A DNA stretch of 21,590 bases from a virus. Position numbers and translations under genes: made by a program. The notes under the pieces were generated by a model that saw only the letters and a program-made list of their open reading frames with translations, was not told where the DNA came from and made no database searches. Within the stretch, counting starts at the first letter, position 1. Every line of letters starts with the position of its first letter. Positions 8,151 to 14,327 of the stretch are shown here, one piece after another. Location of the stretch: positions 1-21,590 of the IMG/VR virus record IMGVR_UViG_3300027749_003452; one strand, written 5' to 3'.

Positions 8151-8707
8151 TATAGTCTTTCGTTACAAACATCCCAATCAATAATTTTCCAAATGTTGTC
8201 TAAGTATTTTTCTTTATCCCACTGGTAATCCAAACTCCAGGCATGCTCCCACCAGTCTATTAAACAACAGATGTCTGTGCGAACAGCATGATTGGCAATG
8301 GTCTTGATCGCTCCCGACGTGCTCAAATAAACCCAACCTGATCCTTGGATCTTCATGGCAGTTTCTTTCACAGCTTCTTTAAAGTCTTCATAGGTTTCAA
8401 AATGCTCTTCTATCAACGCAAGTACAGCACCACGTGGTCGGTTGGCACCCTTGGGAGCCCGAAGCTGAGGGAAAAATTTATTGTGTAGAAAACTGCCAGC
8501 ACGATTAAAATCCGCATTGCCTTCTCCTGCATTGTAACGTTTGGCGTAACCCCGGGCCAAATGTCCATAATGATATTCCAAACTTTCTTTACTCAACACA
8601 GGCTCAAGGTCTCGCTCACCGTAGGGTAAAGGGGTGGTTTCCAGTTTAGCCGGTCGGGTGCTGGCTTCGATAATCTGCATGTAATCAGTGATAGCAACGT
8701 GGTTCAT
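8150..8707 (-). CDS. sod: Fe/Mn superoxide dismutase (185 aa)
   Basis: The protein has the two-domain Fe/Mn-SOD pattern. The four metal ligands are present: His46 (LEYHYGH), His75 (SFLHNKFF), Asp151 and His155 (DWWEHAW). The gateway Tyr54 and the GSGW block (122-125) are also present. The usual second-sphere Gln differs. The position before the second ligand His is Gly71, and the IANHA segment puts His140 where Mn enzymes have Gln, so metal choice cannot be called. The residue equivalent to E. coli His30 is Leu50. The start was set at 8707 because an upstream extension would run back through IF-1 and is not SOD-like. The gene lies 7 nt after the IF-1 stop and overlaps the next gene by TAATG. 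Expected role is to remove superoxide during infection. Confidence 0.9.
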   Translation of the reverse strand: MNHVAITDYMQIIEASTRPAKLETTPLPYGERDLEPVLSKESLEYHYGHLARGYAKRYNAGEGNADFNRAGSFLHNKFFPQLRAPKGANRPRGAVLALIEEHFETYEDFKEAVKETAMKIQGSGWVYLSTSGAIKTIANHAVRTDICCLIDWWEHAWSLDYQWDKEKYLDNIWKIIDWDVCNERL

Positions 8708-8714
8708 ATTGTAT

Positions 8715-8933
8715 TTATTTCCTACGGGTAATACGTCCCTTAGTGAGATCGTATGGTGAAAATTCCATTTCAACTCTATCCCCCAGCAGTACTTTGATGT
8801 TGTTCTTGCGCATACGTCCGCTCAAGTGCGCCACAACCAAATTTTCAATTTTGTCTAGTTTTACCCGGAACATGGCGGCTGGTAAAACTTCTTCTACCCT
8901 GCCTTCCATGTTGATAACATCTTCTTTTGTCAT
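8715..8933 (-). CDS. infA: translation initiation factor IF-1 (72 aa)
   Basis: A single OB-fold S1-like domain of exactly the usual bacterial length. It carries the family signatures [37 protein letters not shown] and [13 protein letters not shown], which align along the whole of host IF-1. IF-1 binds the ribosomal A site with IF-2 and IF-3 during initiation. The ATG at 8933 gives the normal MTKED N-terminus; a TTG two codons earlier is less likely. No Shine-Dalgarno site is visible before this start. The preceding stop is only 6 nt away, so translational coupling is probable. A phage copy could bias initiation towards phage mRNAs, including leaderless ones (inference). Confidence 0.95.
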   Translation of the reverse strand: MTKEDVINMEGRVEEVLPAAMFRVKLDKIENLVVAHLSGRMRKNNIKVLLGDRVEMEFSPYDLTKGRITRRK

Positions 8934-8939
8934 AAGCAA

Positions 8940-9353
8940 TTACTTATTGAAGTCCAAGGTGGCTGTGACCCTTTTGAGCCGGTCAAAACGGAAACTACGC
9001 CACTCTTGCTTCTCCACGTCATACACTCTGAGGCTATGCGGATCAGGTTCTTTCTTGGGTCGTTTGCTTTCACGCACAATGCCATCTACAGGTGCGGTAC
9101 TGTGAGTTGGTGTCACAGCCACCTTGGGCGGAATCCTAGTGGGATCTACAGTGCAAAGCATTTCTCTGTCTGTGCCATCTGCCTTGACAAATGTAATAGT
9201 GATTTCACCATTAACTAACAATCCACGTACCCATTCACGTATTTGTTCTTTGCCCCGGTCATCAGCTTCTTGATACTGTGTGCCCGGTGCTCCACGGAGC
9301 AGTCGCACCACTTCTTGTTTTTCCCAAGCATCAAAACTTAAATTTTCAAACAT
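8940..9353 (-). CDS. WYL_2/DUF2693-like phage protein (137 aa)
   Basis: Residues 49-75 (GEITITFVKADGTDREMLC and then TVDPTRIP) match the small beta-barrel (Sm/SH3-like) domain annotated as WYL_2 or DUF2693 in phages, in which K.DGT.R.M.CT.DP..IP is the hallmark. Residues 107-130 repeat the second hallmark (SLRVYDVEKQEWRSFRFDRL). The N-terminal 45 residues are helical and family-specific. The start at 9353 has AAGGA 6 nt upstream; ATGs further upstream (9392, 9398) overlap the preceding gene and give a basic tail not seen in the family. WYL-type barrels often bind ligands or nucleic acid, but the role of this one is unknown. Confidence 0.75.
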   Translation of the reverse strand: MFENLSFDAWEKQEVVRLLRGAPGTQYQEADDRGKEQIREWVRGLLVNGEITITFVKADGTDREMLCTVDPTRIPPKVAVTPTHSTAPVDGIVRESKRPKKEPDPHSLRVYDVEKQEWRSFRFDRLKRVTATLDFNK

Positions 9354-9388
9354 ATCAGTTCCTTTATCAGTTAATAAACGTTTCTTTT

Positions 9389-9610
9389 TCATGACCATTT
9401 GAGTGCAAACATTACAGCATCCTGCTCGTGCATGAACTTGAATTCCCGGTCCACTGTGCGGGTCCAGGGTCTAAATCCTGACCCATTCTTTTGTATATTA
9501 GCCATGAGCCATGCCATCATGGACACCCAATCTGCATCGTCTCTTGCTCGCACTCGATGCACACACTGGCTGAACATTTGGGCAGTTTCTGGTGACATGT
9601 GCTGTTTCAT
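9389..9610 (-). CDS. small tandem-paralogue protein C, ending AVMFALKWS (73 aa)
   Basis: Third member of three consecutive small genes whose proteins end with the same motif (here HEQDAVMFALKWS). The body is rich in Met, Trp and Arg, with a helical N-terminal half and a short beta half (FRPWTRTVDREFKFMHEQD). Start at 9610 gives a four-base ATGA overlap with the preceding paralogue; an ATG two codons earlier (9616) is possible. Its 3' end shares 28 of 31 bases with that of the preceding gene (9390-9420 against 9608-9638). Function is unknown. Confidence 0.7.
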   Translation of the reverse strand: MKQHMSPETAQMFSQCVHRVRARDDADWVSMMAWLMANIQKNGSGFRPWTRTVDREFKFMHEQDAVMFALKWS

Positions 9611-9843
9611 GACCATGTTAATGCAAACATTACAGCATGTTTCTCATCTTTGATTTCCACATAACCCCGGGCCGGAGTTATTGCAATCCTCATAACCCAG
9701 GTTTCTAAATCTCGACTACGCCATTCAATAAATTGACTAATGTTGTATCTCTCGCCATTTTCGTGACAGTTTTGTTGTATGTTTTCTTCTAGCCATTTTA
9801 GTACTTGCACACGATTTTTTTGATCAAATCGACAACGAGTCAT
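9607..9843 (-). CDS. small tandem-paralogue protein B, ending AVMFALTWS (78 aa)
   Basis: Second member of the tandem set, ending VEIKDEKHAVMFALTWS. It shares with the next member a central W(R/M)..LE.W pattern, Arg-rich strands and the terminal motif. The start at 9843 overlaps the preceding stop as ATGA; a GTG at 9849 is the alternative. The stop codon context TGGTCATGA is the same at the end of all three paralogues and supplies the ATG of the following gene. Confidence 0.7.
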   Translation of the reverse strand: MTRCRFDQKNRVQVLKWLEENIQQNCHENGERYNISQFIEWRSRDLETWVMRIAITPARGYVEIKDEKHAVMFALTWS

Positions 9844-10103
9844 GACCACTTCAACAAAAACATCATGTATTTTTGCTCATCCACAATTTCAACTGTTGAA
9901 TGTATGGCATCAATACCCGAGTCTGACAGTAGCATTTGAATGCCGTACATGTCACGGAACCACTCAATCATGCCTGCGGTGGTTGCACATGCTTTGACGC
10001 CTTCATCAGATGCTTTGGCACGTTGCATACTAGACCAAAAAGATGCATCACCCAGTATGGTGTCCAATCTTTTTTCTGGTGTGGAATACAAATCATTGCT
10101 CAA
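9840..10103 (-). CDS. small tandem-paralogue protein A, ending MMFLLKWS (87 aa)
   Basis: First and most diverged member of the tandem set, ending VEIVDEQKYMMFLLKWS. The N-terminal half is acidic and helical. No ATG fits the beginning, so the start appears to be TTG at 10103, two nucleotides after the stop of the conserved 129-aa gene; the next in-frame ATG would remove a quarter of the protein. Weak own ribosome site; coupling to the upstream gene is likely. Function is unknown. Confidence 0.65.
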   Translation of the reverse strand: MSNDLYSTPEKRLDTILGDASFWSSMQRAKASDEGVKACATTAGMIEWFRDMYGIQMLLSDSGIDAIHSTVEIVDEQKYMMFLLKWS

Positions 10104-10105
10104 GA

Positions 10106-10495
10106 TTATCTACGCATCCTGGCGCTGTCTTGTGCTTCTTGCTGGCTGAACACAGGTTGCAAACAACTCTTGTGCATGACAGCAATACCAATGACCTCGG
10201 TGCCGGTATACACTTTGTGTACTGTGGAAGTGGATCCACCAGCAGTCACATGACTGGGTATGTTGTGTGTTGTATTACGTCCCGGAGGTGTGGTCAACTT
10301 GTATGTGAGTGCAGGTGCCTTGAGCGCACGACTACGACGCTTTTCATCAGCATCCACTTCCCACTTTTTTTGCAGTTCCTTCCATGAGGCATCTAGCTCA
10401 CGGGCTTTTTTTGCTTCTTCAGCATTACGGAATTTTACCTTGCCACGTTTTTTACCGTTAAGGCTAAGGCTGGGATGGTGCAAGTGCATACTCAT
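10106..10495 (-). CDS. conserved phage protein of unknown function (129 aa), operon leader gene
   Basis: A basic N-terminal half (residues 10-60: KKRGKVKFRNAEEAKKAREL, then WKELQKKWEVDADEKRR) is probably a charged helix. The C-terminal half reads STVHKVYTGTEVIGIAVMHK, then SCLQPVFSQQEAQDSARMRR. The block VYTG..VIGIA.MHKS...PVFS...A.....MRR is one I recognise as strongly conserved among unrelated phages, always without a known function. GGAG lies 7 nt before the ATG. This is the first gene after the strong promoter at 10520-10548. Confidence 0.8.
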   Translation of the reverse strand: MSMHLHHPSLSLNGKKRGKVKFRNAEEAKKARELDASWKELQKKWEVDADEKRRSRALKAPALTYKLTTPPGRNTTHNIPSHVTAGGSTSTVHKVYTGTEVIGIAVMHKSCLQPVFSQQEAQDSARMRR

Positions 10496-10519
10496 AGATT
10501 TCTCCAGTTATATGTACAT

Positions 10520-10548
10520 ATTATAGCAGATCCCGAATTATTGGTCAA
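10520..10548 (-). promoter_or_regulatory. strong sigma70-type promoter with extended -10, for the nine-gene redox operon
   Basis: Minus strand: TTGACC (10543-10548), a 17-nt spacer ending in TGC, and a perfect TATAAT (10520-10525). The spacer AATAATTCGGGATCTGC closely resembles those of the promoters at 18828-18856 and 19212-19240. The downstream genes to 7099 have almost no gaps and no other promoter was seen. Confidence 0.9.
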
Positions 10549-10558
10549 GTAATACTTT

Positions 10559-10873
10559 TTACTTAAACAGGATCAAGGCCATGAATCCGGCTTGCAGTAT
10601 AAAACCAAATCCAATTGTGATAATGTTCAGCATGTCTTTGAGCACAACCGCCCGAAAAAACAACAGAACTAGACCTCCCCAAAGAAACAAGATTAGATCC
10701 AGGCCGGGTGTTCGATCGCTCAGCCCGGTCATCAGGGCCAAAAAGGTTGGCAGGGTTGCACAATGTAGAACTATGGTTGCCAACCAACCTAGAGTATCTG
10801 CCGAAAGTCGGGCTAGGCTGTTTGTAAAGTAGTCACGAACAGCAACGATTGCAACAGGGAAATTAAAAGGCAT
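10559..10873 (-). CDS. small integral membrane protein with three predicted helices (104 aa)
   Basis: Three hydrophobic segments at about residues 28-51, 58-78 and 81-103 are joined by short loops, with a short N-terminal amphipathic region carrying Arg13 and Arg22. No enzymatic motif is visible. It has its own promoter (10896-10923) and a GGAGAA ribosome site about 7 nt before the ATG. It could be a holin-like pore protein, since the SleB-type hydrolase gene lies 0.7 kb away, or an immunity or exclusion protein. Topology alone does not decide. Confidence 0.75.
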   Translation of the reverse strand: MPFNFPVAIVAVRDYFTNSLARLSADTLGWLATIVLHCATLPTFLALMTGLSDRTPGLDLILFLWGGLVLLFFRAVVLKDMLNIITIGFGFILQAGFMALILFK

Positions 10874-10895
10874 TAACGTTCTCCGTAAAAGAAAT

Positions 10896-10923
10896 ATTAT
10901 ATAACATGTAAAAATTAAGTCAA
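10896..10923 (-). promoter_or_regulatory. sigma70-type promoter for the 104-aa membrane protein
   Basis: Minus strand TTGACT (10918-10923), 16-nt spacer, TATAAT (10896-10901). It lies in the 120-nt divergent gap and partly faces the endonuclease leader. Confidence 0.8.
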
Positions 10924-10925
10924 TA

Positions 10926-10962
10926 CATAAATATAGGTGTAGTTCGCGGAACGGGAATTCCC
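10926..10962 (+). promoter_or_regulatory. possible late-type promoter box and two adjacent inverted repeats in the endonuclease leader
   Basis: CATAAATA (10926-10933) resembles the T4 late -10 element TATAAATA. It is followed by two abutting inverted repeats, GTTC-GCG-GAAC (10942-10952) and GGGAATTCCC (10953-10962), about 30 nt before the endonuclease start. Late-promoter function is a guess; the inverted repeats are seen directly. Confidence 0.4.
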
Positions 10963-10993
10963 AACTACTCTAACGCTTATAGGAGCAATCAGC

Positions 10994-11596
10994 ATGAATA
11001 TTTACTCAATTTACAAAGCAACTAATATCTGTAACGGAAAGGTGTATATCGGATACACTAAACACGGACTTGCACGTAGCATAGGTCATATATATGCCAA
11101 AAAAACAAATAACCCATTTCACAATGCAATAAGAAAATATGGCAAGGAAAACTTTTCTTGGGAAATTATATACCAATCCAAAGATCAAGAACACACGTTA
11201 AATGCTATGGAGCCTTATTTTATTAAGGAATACAATTCGTTCATTGACTTCGAAAATTCAAATGGTTATAACGCTACACTCGGTGGAGGAGAACATACTC
11301 ATTCTGCACAAGCATTAATTAAAATGTCAAACCGAGCCATGGAGCAATGGAAAAATGTGGATTATCGAAACATGATGATAGAATTTAATAAAACCAAATG
11401 GTCTAACAATGAATTTCTTAAAAGAAGAACTCAAGGATGGGAAATAACAACGCCTCAAAAAGAAACAGTTATTTGTAAAAATTTAGCCGAATTCTGCAGA
11501 CAACATAATTTAGATGACGGATGCATGGTTGCTGTTAGTAAAAATTATCGACAGCAACACAAAGGATACGTTTGCAAACGCATACATATTTTGTGA
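10994..11596 (+). CDS. GIY-YIG homing endonuclease (200 aa)
   Basis: The N-terminal GIY-YIG nuclease domain (residues 1-90) shows the paired motifs SIY (5-7) and YIG (18-20), Arg28 in the conserved Arg position, and Glu73 (LNAMEPYFIKEYN), the metal-binding glutamate. NGYNATLGGGEHTHS (about 90-104) is the usual hinge after this domain in seg-type enzymes. The C-terminal part (about 150-195, with ICKNLAEFCRQHNLDDGCM) looks like a NUMOD1-type DNA-recognition unit. AGGAG lies 8 nt before the ATG. The gene is very A+T-rich and on the opposite strand to its neighbours, with its stop 1 nt from the stop of the hydrolase, as expected for a free-standing homing gene that inserted between genes. Confidence 0.9.
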   Translation: MNIYSIYKATNICNGKVYIGYTKHGLARSIGHIYAKKTNNPFHNAIRKYGKENFSWEIIYQSKDQEHTLNAMEPYFIKEYNSFIDFENSNGYNATLGGGEHTHSAQALIKMSNRAMEQWKNVDYRNMMIEFNKTKWSNNEFLKRRTQGWEITTPQKETVICKNLAEFCRQHNLDDGCMVAVSKNYRQQHKGYVCKRIHIL

Positions 11597-11597
11597 T

Positions 11598-12167
11598 TCA
11601 TTCATAGAAAATATGCTGACCGATTGTTGTAATTTTTTTCTTTTTCCAGCCCGGCGAAATGTATGTTGCATGGTAGAACATTGCATTTTCCAGGCCCGGC
11701 AGTCTGAAGTTTTCTAACAGAACTTTCTTTGCCACTAACTCAGATTCACGCCACAATTCCTTATGGATTGGTTTAACTTTGTAGCCGGTTTCACAATACC
11801 ATGAGAATTGACAAATTACTTTTTCATAGATCACGTTTTTCTGATACACAACTCCACAAATTGTATCAGCAAACTTTCCTGATTCTACCCTATTAAGAGT
11901 AACCTGTGCTACCGCAACCCGACCTTCAAAAGGCTCACTAGCGGCTTCCCAGTAGATGTTGCGTGTCAAACAATCCAAGGATCGAATTTTTTCTGTAGCC
12001 GACACGTAACCAGCAGGCATTGATTCAACACCTGCGCGGAGATTGTTTAATTTGTGATTGCATACTGCAATCACCACAAGGGCAATAATCCAAAGTCCCA
12101 CAACTCGGAATGCTCGCAGACTCCAAATTACGATTTGATCGCTGATATAGGTTACTTGTGCTTTCAT
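11598..12167 (-). CDS. membrane-anchored cell wall hydrolase, SleB (Hydrolase_2) family (189 aa)
   Basis: Residues 65-188 match SleB/CwlJ-type lytic enzymes. They show CLTRNIYWEAASEP with Glu74 as the expected catalytic acid, then GRVAVAQVTLNRV, CGVVYQ, QFSWYC, NAMFYHATYISPGW and a final GQHIFYE. SleB-type enzymes cut the peptidoglycan glycan strand. A hydrophobic segment at about 22-36 (VVGLWIIALVVIAV), preceded by Arg18/Arg21, suggests a signal-anchor, so the catalytic part would face the periplasm. That is consistent with an endolysin that is exported without holin passage (SAR-like) or a virion/lysis enzyme. It has a separate promoter overlapping the end of the ferredoxin gene. Confidence 0.88.
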   Translation of the reverse strand: MKAQVTYISDQIVIWSLRAFRVVGLWIIALVVIAVCNHKLNNLRAGVESMPAGYVSATEKIRSLDCLTRNIYWEAASEPFEGRVAVAQVTLNRVESGKFADTICGVVYQKNVIYEKVICQFSWYCETGYKVKPIHKELWRESELVAKKVLLENFRLPGLENAMFYHATYISPGWKKKKITTIGQHIFYE

Positions 12168-12243
12168 GGTAGTTTTACTTACTCAGTTGATTGCAGAACC
12201 GGCCAAAGACCGGGACAAAATGGGTAATTTTTGTTATTATAAT

Positions 12244-12272
12244 AGTATATTATGATTCTTTGCCGGTGTCAA
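12244..12272 (-). promoter_or_regulatory. promoter for the SleB-type hydrolase, inside the 3' end of the ferredoxin gene
   Basis: Minus strand perfect -35 TTGACA (12267-12272), 17-nt spacer, -10 TATACT (12244-12249). The -35 and spacer lie in the last ferredoxin codons, and the -10 begins right after its stop. A second TATAAT at about 12236-12241 has no matching -35. The hydrolase leader would be about 70 nt. Confidence 0.65.
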
Positions 12273-12585
12273 ACAAATGTCGTTTTTGTACCACGGTGCC
12301 CCAATGTTCAGCATCAGGCAATGCTGGTTTCTTTTTGGTTATCACTTTCCACAATCTAGAAAAATCAACATTAATTTGGATAAAATCACGCTGATCTTCC
12401 GGTACATCATCTTCTGTATAAATGGCATTCACCGGGCATTCAGGAATACACACTGCACAATCGATACATTCGTCGGGATTGATTACAAGAAAATTTGGAC
12501 CTTCATAAAAGCAATCCACTGGGCAAACATCTACACAATCAGTATGCTTACACTTTATACAAGATTCAGTTACAACATGGGTCAT
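12250..12585 (-). CDS. fdxA: 7Fe ferredoxin, FdxA family (111 aa)
   Basis: The cysteine pattern matches the Azotobacter-type 7Fe ferredoxin shifted by one residue. Cys9, Cys17 and Cys50 fit the [3Fe-4S] ligands, and Cys21, Cys40, Cys43 and Cys46 the [4Fe-4S] ligands. Cys12 and Cys25 are the conserved non-ligand cysteines. Signatures [19 protein letters not shown] and [17 protein letters not shown] are intact, and the C-terminal helical extension typical of FdxA (about 60-111) is present, so it is full length. These proteins carry electrons at low potential in the cytoplasm. The start overlaps the NAD synthetase stop as ATGA, making it the last gene of that operon. A likely partner in this phage is the radical SAM protein (inference). 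Confidence 0.95.
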   Translation of the reverse strand: MTHVVTESCIKCKHTDCVDVCPVDCFYEGPNFLVINPDECIDCAVCIPECPVNAIYTEDDVPEDQRDFIQINVDFSRLWKVITKKKPALPDAEHWGTVVQKRHLFDTGKES

Positions 12586-13367
12586 GGTAATTTACACACC
12601 GGAATTGGTTCCATCTTGTGTAAATTTTTTGCACGAATTGCTCGATACTTATTAAGATTTGTTTTTTCGGTACTGGTTACAGACTGGTCTCCGGACTCGT
12701 CCAACCACATGGTTCGTTCCAAGTCAGGATAACTCATACCCAGTTGTCCTTCATCTGTGCGGTCGTCATCCCAGAGTCCGTCAGTGGGTTCGGCGTCAAT
12801 GATTTCCTGGGGCAGGCCAAACTCTCTGCCCATGTCCCATACCGTAGTTTTCATGCAGTCCCCAATGGGACTGATATCCACCCCACCGTCGCCGTACTTG
12901 GTAAAGAATCCTACCCCAAAGTCTTCTACCCTGTTGCCAGTGCCCACCACAATCCCCGAGTGGCTTTGGGCAAGTTGGTACAAGGTCATCATGCGTAATC
13001 TAGCACGGCTGTTGGCAAACGCCAGTTGTTCCTGCGGATTGGGCTCTTGCTCAGGTGCGCAGAAGGGTTGTACTTTCTTTTCAAATGCTGTGAACACCGG
13101 GGTCAAATCCATGCTGATGTGTGTGACGTTTTTGTAGCGTTCCTGCAACCAAGTGGCTTGCATTGTGCTACGATTGTCTAATTTTTTGTTCTGGCGTATG
13201 GGCATTTGTACCACAATAGTTGGGAGTCCTGTTTCTGCACACAGTGCGGATACCACGCTGGAATCGATTCCACCTGAAATTCCCACCACCAAAGTGTCAA
13301 TTTTGGCACTCCGGGCATAACCTCGGATCCACTTTGTGATATGTTTAATACGTTGTTTTGAGTTCAT
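12582..13367 (-). CDS. nadE: NH3-dependent NAD+ synthetase (261 aa)
   Basis: N-type ATP pyrophosphatase fold: the PP-loop SGGIDSS is at residues 31-37. NSRARLRM (119-126), [21 protein letters not shown] (142-162, listed as GTGN then [10 protein letters not shown]), DISP (164-167) and [14 protein letters not shown] (200-213) are the NaAD- and ATP-binding blocks. [11 protein letters not shown] closes the protein as in host enzymes. There is no glutaminase domain, so ammonia is the expected nitrogen source. It adenylates and amidates nicotinic acid adenine dinucleotide to NAD+. Length is normal for the short bacterial form. It is flanked by ATGA overlaps with the 176-aa gene and the ferredoxin gene, all in one operon. 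A role in refilling NAD during infection or after NADase-type defence is inference. Confidence 0.93.
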   Translation of the reverse strand: MNSKQRIKHITKWIRGYARSAKIDTLVVGISGGIDSSVVSALCAETGLPTIVVQMPIRQNKKLDNRSTMQATWLQERYKNVTHISMDLTPVFTAFEKKVQPFCAPEQEPNPQEQLAFANSRARLRMMTLYQLAQSHSGIVVGTGNRVEDFGVGFFTKYGDGGVDISPIGDCMKTTVWDMGREFGLPQEIIDAEPTDGLWDDDRTDEGQLGMSYPDLERTMWLDESGDQSVTSTEKTNLNKYRAIRAKNLHKMEPIPVCKLP

Positions 13368-13894
13368 GTATCCACCTTGGGCATTGATTTAAGTTTTTCC
13401 CACATGTATGCTTTTTCGCGACATTTCTTTTCTAGTTTACGATAACGGTCACCTAGTCGTTTTAGCTCATTCCATTCTGCTTCAAGTTCAGGATTGGGAG
13501 TCAAGATGTTGAGTTGTTGCTCAACTCGCTCCATCCAGGTCTTCATGCTCTTGCCATTGATCTTTAAATCAGCGTCTTTGCCTTCAATACTAATTGTGTT
13601 ACTTGGTTTGGCACTTGAAATTGTATAAGTTGGACTGACAGTTGTATTAGTAGTCCAAATGTTATTTGGATAGGTGGTGGTATACGTACCTCCACTGGTA
13701 ATGTTAACGCCCTGAGTTGCCATGGTATTATTAGTATTAATAGAAGGAATAGCACCATAATGGGCATCAGCAAATCCACCAAGTGGTAATGCACCCAAAG
13801 GTGCAGTAGGCAGTCCATCCTCACCCAGTTCCACACCATCCTGACCGTAAGTTATGTTGAAGATCAGATCTTCAATTACCTTTACTGTGGGCAT
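13364..13894 (-). CDS. phage protein with beta-rich N-terminus and coiled C-terminus (176 aa)
   Basis: Residues 1-95 are Gly/Thr/Asn-rich and beta-like. Residues 100-120 (ISIEGKDADLKINGKSMKTW) are a motif I associate with a conserved protein of large T4-like phages. Residues 120-170 form a charged helical region (ERVEQQLNILTPNPELEAEW, then NELKRLGDRYRKLEKKC) that could be a coiled coil. There is no catalytic motif. It overlaps the 62-aa gene by TAATG and nadE by ATGA. Possibly a virion or assembly protein; this is a weak inference from composition. Confidence 0.7.
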   Translation of the reverse strand: MPTVKVIEDLIFNITYGQDGVELGEDGLPTAPLGALPLGGFADAHYGAIPSINTNNTMATQGVNITSGGTYTTTYPNNIWTTNTTVSPTYTISSAKPSNTISIEGKDADLKINGKSMKTWMERVEQQLNILTPNPELEAEWNELKRLGDRYRKLEKKCREKAYMWEKLKSMPKVDT

Positions 13895-14082
13895 TACTTG
13901 GCGGCGGCTAATGCTTCTTTTTCTGCGGTAATTTCTTTACGACGTTCTTTAATGCCCTTGCTCATTTCTTGCAATGCTTTTCTAGCACGAGCCGCAGATG
14001 CTTTCACACCCTTGGTTGTGAACTTTTCGTTTTCAGCGACGTATGTTTCGTAAGCGGATACGATTGCTTCATGTTGGGTCAT
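13894..14082 (-). CDS. small basic histone H1/Hc1-like protein (62 aa)
   Basis: The central KGVKASAARARKAL followed by GIKERRKEITAEKEAL resembles the (N/G)xKAAaxRxRxxxxxLxKxxKxxRKxxxxxK pattern of the Hc1-type histone-like proteins seen in chlamydiae and in many phages. It is a short, Lys/Arg/Glu-rich single helix. AAGGAG lies 7 nt before the ATG. The gene overlaps the upstream 83-aa gene by 14 nt. It may bind DNA or another acidic partner; without a search, random similarity of low-complexity Lys/Ala sequence cannot be excluded. Confidence 0.6.
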   Translation of the reverse strand: MTQHEAIVSAYETYVAENEKFTTKGVKASAARARKALQEMSKGIKERRKEITAEKEALAAAK

Positions 14083-14320
14083 TTAGTTTCTCCTTGATTA
14101 TGACTACCTCTATGCCTTCAGCGACTGCAATCTCTAATTGACTGCTGTAACTGTTGACATCAAACTCTATCACACGATACTTCTTGTCCTTCAACCAATC
14201 CTCAAGAGCTTGGTCTTGTGCAAACACACTATCATGATCGCTTGACCCTGAGGCCAGCAATGCTTCATTGAAATTGTATTCTTTAAGATCTCGATTGGGG
14301 TTGATGTAGTGAAGTATCAT
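14069..14320 (-). CDS. small phage protein of unknown function (83 aa), first gene of the NAD/ferredoxin operon
   Basis: An 83-residue acidic protein with a short alternating alpha/beta pattern: YRVIEFDVNSYSSQLEIAVA, then EGIEVVIIKEKL. There is no Cys pair and no membrane segment; not recognised. Its ATG is 7 nt after a perfect TATAAT, so the mRNA probably begins at or next to the ATG and no ribosome site exists upstream. No other in-frame ATG is present further in. Confidence 0.7.
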   Translation of the reverse strand: MILHYINPNRDLKEYNFNEALLASGSSDHDSVFAQDQALEDWLKDKKYRVIEFDVNSYSSQLEIAVAEGIEVVIIKEKLNDPT

Positions 14321-14327
14321 AACAGTA

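Noticed and set aside
8708-8773. 22-residue N-terminal extension of the SOD
   Set aside because: It lies within the IF-1 gene in another frame and does not look like SOD; the internal ATG at 8707 follows the IF-1 stop directly.
12196-12216. CCGG-based hairpin before the hydrolase gene as a terminator for the ferredoxin operon
   Set aside because: The stem is only 4-5 bp with a bulge and no T-run follows on the minus strand.
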